From: Tenodera sinensis
Lineage: Eukaryota; Arthropoda; Insecta; Mantodea; Mantidae
DNA: 64,000 bases
Assembly (NCBI GenBank): GCA_030765045.1
Contig: CM060974.1
Coordinates: 47,534,839-47,598,838, forward strand
Direction: 5' to 3'
Shown here: positions 57,360 to 64,000 of the stretch, piece after piece
Layout of the letters: each line of letters opens with the position of its first letter
Numbering within the stretch: position 1 is the stretch's first letter
Made by a program: the position numbers and the translations under genes
The notes under the pieces: model-generated
What the model saw: the letters and a program-made list of their open reading frames with translations, nothing else
The model's database searches: none
Told to the model about the DNA's origin: nothing

Positions 57360-57971
57360 TTGTAATACTCATCAGCCTCCACTGGATTAAGCGTCACTCA
57401 GCTCTCCAAGGGAATGAGGGATTGGCTTACCTCTCAAAGATTTCTGCGAGCCATAGAGTCACTACTGACTACAAAGATATCCCCCCTGACCCGGAGCAAG
57501 CAGCTACTGACAGTCCACTACACAAATTTGGAATTCAACCTACATCAATTGCAAGGAGGGTATCCACACCAAGATATTGAAACCCAATATACAACACAGT
57601 CTTTCCTTATCCCTAGGTCCAAACTACAATCTCCTCAATTGCTGACTAACTGGGGCGTTTTCAAATCATACCTGCACAAAATGAACAAATGTCCTTTACT
57701 ACTCTGCAGCTTTCCTGAAAAACCTCGACAAACGGTCTTGCACCTGTTTATAGAATGCACAAAAAACCAATTCAGCACCATGGAGACAGCTTCTTTCCTC
57801 AGCAGGAGAATAGCGCCAGTGGATGTGGGAAATGTGTTGCATATCCTACCAGTTTTCTTAACTTTTTCTATCTATATAGTAATCCAACTGACATACTGCT
57901 TGCTGAGAAGTATGTTTTCAACAACACTTTGCCATGAATTAATATTGTTAGCATATCATGCTAAGGATTGA
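57360..57971 (+). pseudogene. LINE relic: end of RNase H and C-terminal Cys/His motif
   Basis: Near 57395 the phrase HSALQGNEGLA resembles the RNase H end (usual 'HxGIxGNExAD'). The following frame gives GVFKSYLHKMNKCPLLLCSF, then QTVLHLFIEC, the C-x-L-C...H...C terminal motif of I/Jockey/R1-type LINEs. It is diverged from the other LINE here and represents another family. Bounds are approximate; the open frame is largely intact. Confidence 0.65.
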
Positions 57972-57974
57972 AAT

Positions 57975-59185
57975 AGCATCTGGTGGCTGTGCTTACCTCA
58001 TGCCAGTCATGTCAGATGTGCGCAGTGGGCGTAATGCAGAAAAGTGCATCTCTTTTGTTAATGTTAATGAGGTTTAAAGCTAATTTTTCAGTATTTGGTT
58101 TAGCAATGAAGGTTAATTTCATATTTTTAGCTTCTTCTGTATGTATCAGAGTGCAACAAACAGCATTTTCAATAGTAATGTGTGAACATGTAAGAGAAAA
58201 ACACACCAGGAAATAAAAGGCAGGGTATGCACACTGCTCATGTGCATCCATATGGCTCACTACGAGGAAAATACATGTAGAGAGAACATTGCATTTTCTA
58301 GAGAACTACTGCTCCGAATATGGAATCTGAGTGCTTCTAGTCACAACAAATTGAGAATGCAGAAAAAAATGGTCGGAATAATTTTTCTGTAACTTTAATA
58401 TTTTCCAGTTGGTGACTTATGTTCTATGAAACTTATACAAATTGTAAAAAATTATTTCTTCAAAGTTAATAATTTTTATTTAAGAAATCAAGTCATTACA
58501 AAATTTTTTGTTCCCAACATTCTTTTGACAGTAATCATCTCTAACATAATAATATTTAAAATCATCAAAATTTTTAAATCTTCATCGTGAAGCATTTCAG
58601 GTATACTGCCACAAGAATAGCTGTAAAAGATAATAAATTTATAGGTGTTAAACATATTGCAATGAAAACTTGAATGTACATTATTCTTTACATGTAGTAT
58701 ACTGGATATGAGTTTGAACAAAATCTACTAATAATTGCAGAATTTAAAAATTTCACCTATGTGTACCCTTAACACGAGTTCAAAGTGCATACCCAAGTCC
58801 ACACACCATGCTACGCCACTGATTTTCAGACACATCTTCTGCACAATGCATGATTAAAACATTACTCTTAATATGCATATTATTGTAAATTACCCTGTGA
58901 TATGCCCTATGGCGAAACATATGTTGTAATGAATTATAAAAAGTAAAATAGGTATTGTATTTGAACATTTCATACTGAGAGCTTAATGGACATAAACATT
59001 CTTAGGCTCCCTGCATCACAAATTGAGCATTTATAGAAAAACATCCATGTGTGTGTTTGCACAGCATAATGCAAAAGCCACTTAAATCCAAACTTGCTGT
59101 TTCCCATTTAAGTTAAGGATTTTCTAAGAATGCCACAAGAAAATTAATAAGAGATGTACCCAAACTAAACTCCTTTTAAATGGAA
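57975..59185. other. No recognised feature
   Basis: About 1.2 kb of AT-rich sequence without support for a gene or repeat. Confidence 0.3.
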
Positions 59186-59186
59186 G

Positions 59187-60975
59187 ATGTTGTTGTCAGC
59201 TAATGCTGGATTTCTGACAATGAAGTCATTAATCCTCTTGCTCTCCAATATTTTTCACTGATGGATGAGGCACTAGAAGTGGCCGAGCATATTTGAAGGT
59301 GGTCTCCATCCATCTCCTCTTGCAGATCACATAGAGGACAGAGTGGTGAAGAATATATCCCAATTCTGTTTAAATGTTTTGCCAGATAATCATGTCCTGT
59401 AATCAACCTGAAGGATGCAACTGCTGTTTTTCGAGGATACTCAGGAATTACTGTGTGAATGTTTGGTACTTCCCATCTTTTATTTTTTGATTTTTCATAG
59501 TAATATTTTGCAATAAGCTTTTGAATTCAGAGTTGACTAATCTTTTAGCTGCATAAAATGGTAGATTAACTATAGATTTCTGTACACTGCTGGTATCCCT
59601 GTTTGCAAGAAAATCAGCTTTCTCATTACCACTCAGTCCACAGTGAGCTGGTATCCATTGGAAGACTAGGTGTTTTTGAAATGCAGTTAGATGAGTAAGG
59701 ATTTTCCAACATTCTATAATTGTTTGGTGACAACTTGGAAGTAATTGCTATAATTGCTGTCCTGGAATCTGAGAGAATAACTGCTTGATGAAAATGTGAA
59801 ATTCTGTACAAAAGATTTTGTAGGGCCATTCGAATTGCTTCAATTTCTCCATCAAAGTTTGTAGTTCCATAACTTAGATTTGTAATAGGAAAAGAGGTGA
59901 CACGTGACTCCATCTCGGTTTGATATCAATGATCCATCAGTATAAATATGGAGCCATTCGTGTTTTGGAAATCTAGTACGGATTGCCTCTAATGCTAATA
60001 ATTTTAGAACACTAGTTGGAGTATCACTTTTCTTAACTTCTTCTGTCAGATGTTTAATAATATGTGATGTCTAATGTTTGTGTCGGATTGACTTTAGATA
60101 TGAAGTTTTCCTTTGAATTAGGAAGGTATACATTCTTCCTGATGTCTTGAATTTTGGAAAGAAAGCTCTCCTGAGTCTTTAGTGTATGTGTAAAATTTCT
60201 CTTGTGCCATGTATTGAATGGGAGTCTGATCAACTTTTCATGTTGAATAAGAGCCGCTTTTTCTATTTCATATTCAATGGGGTATTGGTTGGTTAGTATT
60301 TCCATAGCTGCTATTGGTGTGGTTTTGATAGCACCTGGAATTAGTCTCAGACTTTGGTTTTGAAAGATTTGAATTGTTTTGTATTTGCTGTTACAAGAAC
60401 TTCGCTGCAGTAAGTAAATAATGGCTTTATATATACATTGTATGTTAAGAGTTGCTCTGGAACATCCGCACTTCATTCCTGTTAGACGTTTTAACAGTGA
60501 AAGGGGCCTCTCTGCTCTTTGTATTACATTTTGTGTTTGTTTGGTCCATGTAAGTTTGGTATCAAATGTAACTCCTTAATACTTTGCTTCCTTTGTTTGT
60601 GGTAATTGTTGATCCTCAAAATTTAGTTTTATTGTTTGTGTTTTTTTCTGAGTGAAAAAATTTGGTAGTTGTAGTAACAGTCATTAAATTTTCTTTGGTC
60701 CACTTTTGTAGGTTGTTTAAGGATTGTTGCATGGTTTTTTCTAGTTCTGTACTTTTGTTTTTTGGTTTTGAAGTCCACATTACTAAGTCATCAGCAAATA
60801 ATGCACACTTCGCACTTGAATCTTGTATTTGTTGTGGGAGATCATTAATAAATATATTAAAAAGTGTAGTGCTGAGGACTGCGCCTTGTGGTAAGCTGCG
60901 GTGTGCTTGTTTATATTTAGATATATTTCTTCCATATCTGGTAGCAATAAAGCATTGTACTAGATGCAATAATAT
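59187..60975 (-). mobile_element. 5'-truncated LINE (I/Jockey-like): partial RT, RNase H and C-terminus
   Basis: This is the longest copy of the resident LINE. On the minus strand, 60975-60616 gives the RT core (RSLPQGAVLS, LFNIFINDLP, LFADDLVMWTS with the catalytic FADD). 60476-60054 is the thumb, 59913-59580 the RNase H domain (NFDGEIEAIRMAL, VILSDSRTAI), and 59406-59200 the C-terminus (CPLCDLQEEMDGDHLQIC) with the stop. The 3' tail is ...agctgacaacaac. Frameshifts near 60600, 60050 and 59620 kill it. Other copies are at 9005, 35830 and 37742, plus shared tails at 29977 and 35072. Its 5' end coincides with the 3' end of the Penelope element. Confidence 0.85.
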
Positions 60976-62640
60976 TAACCGGGCTTGTGGGCCGTGGTCT
61001 ATTGGGTTCCTTCTTCTTCCCAAACGTTTTGTCTGCGACTACGGCAGACATCTTCAGTGGCGGCGAGGTCGAAGTTTCCTAGTGGAGATCTCAGCACCGA
61101 CTGTGCTGGTCACCACCAGAGGTGCGGTATTTATGTCGGCGGCTGGAGGGGAAGTACGTTGTGATAGGCCCGGGTGGCCAGTGGGCTGGACTTGTACCAG
61201 TGGAGTACTACAAGGAGCTGGCGTCTGATTGGCTGGAGAGGGGTTCTGCATTTTTGTTTTTGTTAACGCTGTTTGCCATATTCTGTTGAGTTTAAGTCCT
61301 TCTTCTTTGCGATTGATATTATTTTTGTGCTTGTGTATTTCAATGGCTTCACGGAATAAGCGAGAATAGTAGTGGGATGTAGATGCCAGAATATCTGTGT
61401 TACCATATTGGATGATGTGTTCCCCTTCTTCGAGTATGGCATGTTCAGCAATTGCTGATTTTTCAGTTTGACCCAAGCGACAATTTCTTCTGTGTTCTTC
61501 AATGCGGGTTTTTATACTACGTTGTGCGGTTCCGATGTATACCTTGCCACACGAACAAGGTATTCTATATACTCCTGCGGTGGATAGAGGATCCCTGGGG
61601 TCTTTGGCGGAACGGAGTATGTTACAAATCTGTTTAGTGGGCTTGTAGACGGTGTCAATGTTGTGGCGTTTAAGTAGTTTGCCTATGCGGTCTGTGACTG
61701 ATCTGATGTACGGTAAAAAGGCCTTGCCCTTCCTATTGTTTGCGGCTGTTTCTGTGATGTTGGGACCTTTACTAGGATGTAATGCTCTCTTAATTTCTCG
61801 TTTTGCGTAGCCATTAGAGTGGAGCGCTGACTCTAAGTGTTGAAATTCCTGGTGTAGAACTTGTGGTTCGCAAATGCGTGTAGCTCGGTCTGCCAGAGTT
61901 TTAATCATAGCACGCTTTTGTTTCGGATGGTGGTTGGAGTTCTTGTGAAGGTAGCGGTCTGTATGGGTCGGTTTACGGTACACCTTGTGGCCTAGTGTGC
62001 CATTCTGTTTTCTGTTTACCATGACATCCAAAAAGGGCAATTTGCCGTCTTGTTCCTTCTCCATGGTGAATTGAATTTGTTTATTGATGCTGTTGAGGTG
62101 ATTCAGAAATTCTGTCAGGGCTGATTCTCCGTGACTCCAAATGACGAACGTGTCGTCCACGTAACGCCACCAGCACGAAGGTTTAAGCGGTGCTGAATCC
62201 AAGGCAGTAGCTTCAAAAAATTCCATGTAAAAATTCGCAATAACCGGACTGAGAGGACTTCCCATTGCTACACCGTCTGTCTGTTCATAGTATTCGTGGT
62301 TCCACTGAAAATACGTAGTCGTGAGGACGTGGTGGAAAAGCGTCGTAATGTCTTCTGGAAAAATCTCCTTAAGCTGTGTTATGGTTTCATTGACTGGAAC
62401 CATGGTGAACAGAGATGTTATGTCGAAACTGACAAGTAAGTCGTGGGGTTGTAAGCATTTAATAAAGCATTGTGTTAGGAAATGACATAGCCATGAAAAC
62501 ATTGGACCTTGTATCCCTATGTTGATGTTCTCAAACATCGTTCTAATGATTTCCATTAAGTACCCTATGTTTAAGATATTTTTGTGACACATTAAGTGTA
62601 CTCTTTTTATTTCCACATAATCCATGAAGTCCCTTTGTTG
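60976..62640 (-). mobile_element. Penelope-like element, 5' truncated
   Basis: It includes the coding region at 61054-62625 and a 3' end with the motif ctgccgtagtcgcagacaaa, then ggaacccaatagaccacgg, ending gcccggtt at about 60976. This terminal sequence is common at the 3' ends of Penelope-like elements. The 5' end lacks the usual upstream coding sequence and pseudo-LTR. No target-site duplication was found. Confidence 0.85.
61054..62625 (-). CDS. Penelope-like polyprotein fragment: reverse transcriptase plus GIY-YIG endonuclease
   Basis: The 523-residue open frame starts inside the RT domain: LLVSFDITSLFTMVPV, then QTDGVAMGSPLSPVIANFYM, WRYVDDTFVIW (catalytic YVDD) and GKLPFLDVMV. The GIY-YIG nuclease follows at about residues 355-400: GVYRIPCSCGKVYIGTAQRS, then IEEHRRNC and AIAEHA. 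The last about 60 residues are Pro/Thr-rich. The frame is fully open over 1.57 kb, so the element was active recently, but about 200-300 N-terminal residues of a typical protein are absent. This combination is diagnostic for endonuclease-bearing Penelope-like elements. Confidence 0.93.
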   Translation of the reverse strand: MDYVEIKRVHLMCHKNILNIGYLMEIIRTMFENINIGIQGPMFSWLCHFLTQCFIKCLQPHDLLVSFDITSLFTMVPVNETITQLKEIFPEDITTLFHHVLTTTYFQWNHEYYEQTDGVAMGSPLSPVIANFYMEFFEATALDSAPLKPSCWWRYVDDTFVIWSHGESALTEFLNHLNSINKQIQFTMEKEQDGKLPFLDVMVNRKQNGTLGHKVYRKPTHTDRYLHKNSNHHPKQKRAMIKTLADRATRICEPQVLHQEFQHLESALHSNGYAKREIKRALHPSKGPNITETAANNRKGKAFLPYIRSVTDRIGKLLKRHNIDTVYKPTKQICNILRSAKDPRDPLSTAGVYRIPCSCGKVYIGTAQRSIKTRIEEHRRNCRLGQTEKSAIAEHAILEEGEHIIQYGNTDILASTSHYYSRLFREAIEIHKHKNNINRKEEGLKLNRIWQTALTKTKMQNPSPANQTPAPCSTPLVQVQPTGHPGLSQRTSPPAADINTAPLVVTSTVGAEISTRKLRPRRH

Positions 62641-63850
62641 TGAATGATTTTGTATAATTAGTAAACCAAAAAAAAAAAGGGGGGGGGGGAGAGGGATGGA
62701 ATCTTACTTCACAAAAAATGGAGATCTCATTAAACCTCTTGTTACCGTTATTTTTGTGTTTGCTACACAGTAGTGCATTACATATATATGACGTTATTTA
62801 GCGCTTGGAAGTGATTTTATCCAAAAGTGTTATTGCAGAACAAGATTTGCCAAAGATGAGTATGTTCATCATGTGTTGTGTGGTAACGTTCAAGCATTAT
62901 TATCGTTTGACAGTATGTTACTTTAACCCTGTAATATTTGAGGTTAGAAATGCATTTATTATGTACACTGGCAGGACTGCTTATTGCAATTCTTTCGTTA
63001 GCTGTTTAGTGTAATGTTGGCCATTTTGAACTTGGAAACTGCCAATAAACTGTCCACTATATACCAACACCATTGCACTGTGGTTTAACTTACCAAAGTT
63101 TATGAAACAGTGCCTGCAGTTAAAACTTTGATTTGGTTTAACTAACCTTCTAGTTAAACTATATTTATAATACTAGACTTAAATGACACAGTCAGATATT
63201 CTCTCAAGCTTCCACGGCCAACATTAAAAATATCTAGGCTATCCAGATAGCCAAGATATTTTTAGTGGCAGTGGGGTTTGTGTACCTGACCACCTCCGAG
63301 ATCATCCCATGCAAAGAGAATACATGTCAATTTAAACACCTGTTCTGATAAAAAAACAATTTCAAATACATATTTTAGGCATGGTTTACTTCTGTTAACT
63401 GTATTCAAACAGATGAAGTTACAACACTTCAGGTTATTCTTCTCACATTAATGGAATTGCAACAGTGTCTTCAGTAAAATGCCCCAATGAATAATACTCA
63501 GCAGCTGTAAAAAAGTGTGGGGTGCTTTTTAGATATTTTTATCATATCTTTACTTTTATAAATAGCCACCAATGAATCTGACATTTGATGTCAGACACCT
63601 TACACTTTTTTCCAATAAAGTGTATTATTTTGTTAATAGGTTTTTATTTTAAACTTATTAATTTTGAAATATAATAAAACTACTTGACTTCATAGAACAA
63701 ATTCTTAATACTTAAAAATTATTTTCTACCTTTCAGTTTGGTTTGTTATAAAAGCGTGTTTTTGTTAATTTTCTAAAACTATAATTTCTGATGCTGTTTT
63801 ATCTTTCTTTAAGAGTGGGTCAATTATTGCTTTTCAATATATAAATATCT
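62641..63850. other. No gene; A-rich/G-rich homopolymer junction at 62667-62690
   Basis: A run of 11 A is followed by about 10 G, then gaga. The rest is AT-rich with no recognised gene or repeat. Confidence 0.35.
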
Positions 63851-63851
63851 G

Positions 63852-64000
63852 AGAGGTAGAACTGGAACTTAAAAATTCAATGCCACAACTGGGATTTGAA
63901 CCACAGACCTTTTGCTAACCGGGCAGCTGCTCTACCACTGAGCTATTGTGACAAACTGCCAGAATGGCATTAAATTCTCAAACCAGTTCGTATTTCTCCT
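63852..64000 (-). mobile_element. tRNA-containing SINE, cut by the window end
   Basis: Minus-strand copy: gaggtagaactggaac, then gggatttgaaccacagacc (B box), gagctattgtgac (A box) and the leader to cgtatttctcct at the last base. It matches 10512-10672 closely. Confidence 0.85.

Noticed and set aside
60662..61228. 188-residue plus-strand open frame
   Set aside because: It is antisense to the LINE RT and the Penelope-like C-terminus.

Overview
This is an AT-rich window from an animal nuclear genome, almost certainly an arthropod and most likely an insect with a large, repeat-heavy genome. The reasons are the mariner, Tc1/IS630-like, hAT, Penelope-like, I/Jockey-like and R2-like elements, several tRNA-derived SINE families, and one intron-rich C2H2 zinc-finger gene whose exons lie kilobases apart. 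There are no operons, bacterial genes, rRNA genes or CRISPR arrays. The species cannot be named from the sequence alone.

Only one host gene can be supported. It is a minus-strand zinc-finger gene spanning at least 33679-51264. Exon A (50799-51264) encodes an acidic lysine/glutamate-rich N-terminus. A 32-nt microexon B (40189-40220) follows, and exon C (33679-34909) carries 12 C2H2 fingers. The three exons join in one frame through consensus splice sites (569 codons plus stop). The introns are about 10.6 kb and 5.3 kb and are packed with transposons. Decayed extra fingers follow the stop codon, and a decayed, partly inverted copy of exon A lies near 8.2 kb.

Layout. 1-3766: minus-strand gag-only LTR element, cut by the window edge. 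3821-4241: palindromic insertion. 5.1-6.1 kb: R2-like LINE relic. 6.4-18.5 kb: tandem repeats, MITEs and SINEs. 18.7-21.2 kb: hAT pseudogene holding a SINE. 21.9-22.6 kb: TIR element. 26.7-32.6 kb: three copies of an unclassified repeat, with a second hAT element (27900-30393) that itself holds a 340-bp retroposon. 33.4-51.3 kb: the zinc-finger gene, whose introns contain a solo LTR split by a LINE, another LINE, a second gag-only LTR element (41295-46065), Penelope and DDE relics, and a 300-bp AAT/AAC microsatellite close to a splice donor. 51.4-56.8 kb: DDE and mariner transposase relics and solo LTRs. 57.3-62.7 kb: LINE relics and a Penelope-like element with RT and GIY-YIG domains. 63.85-64 kb: a SINE cut by the window edge.

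The window is mainly a record of nested transposition, and insertion order can be read from target-site duplications. The most useful leads are the gag-only LTR family with an 11-residue-repeat coiled coil, a 340-bp retroposon sharing the 3' tail of a resident LINE, and an unclassified repeat family with short inverted ends. No computation was run: alignments were made by eye, so boundaries away from target-site duplications are approximate.
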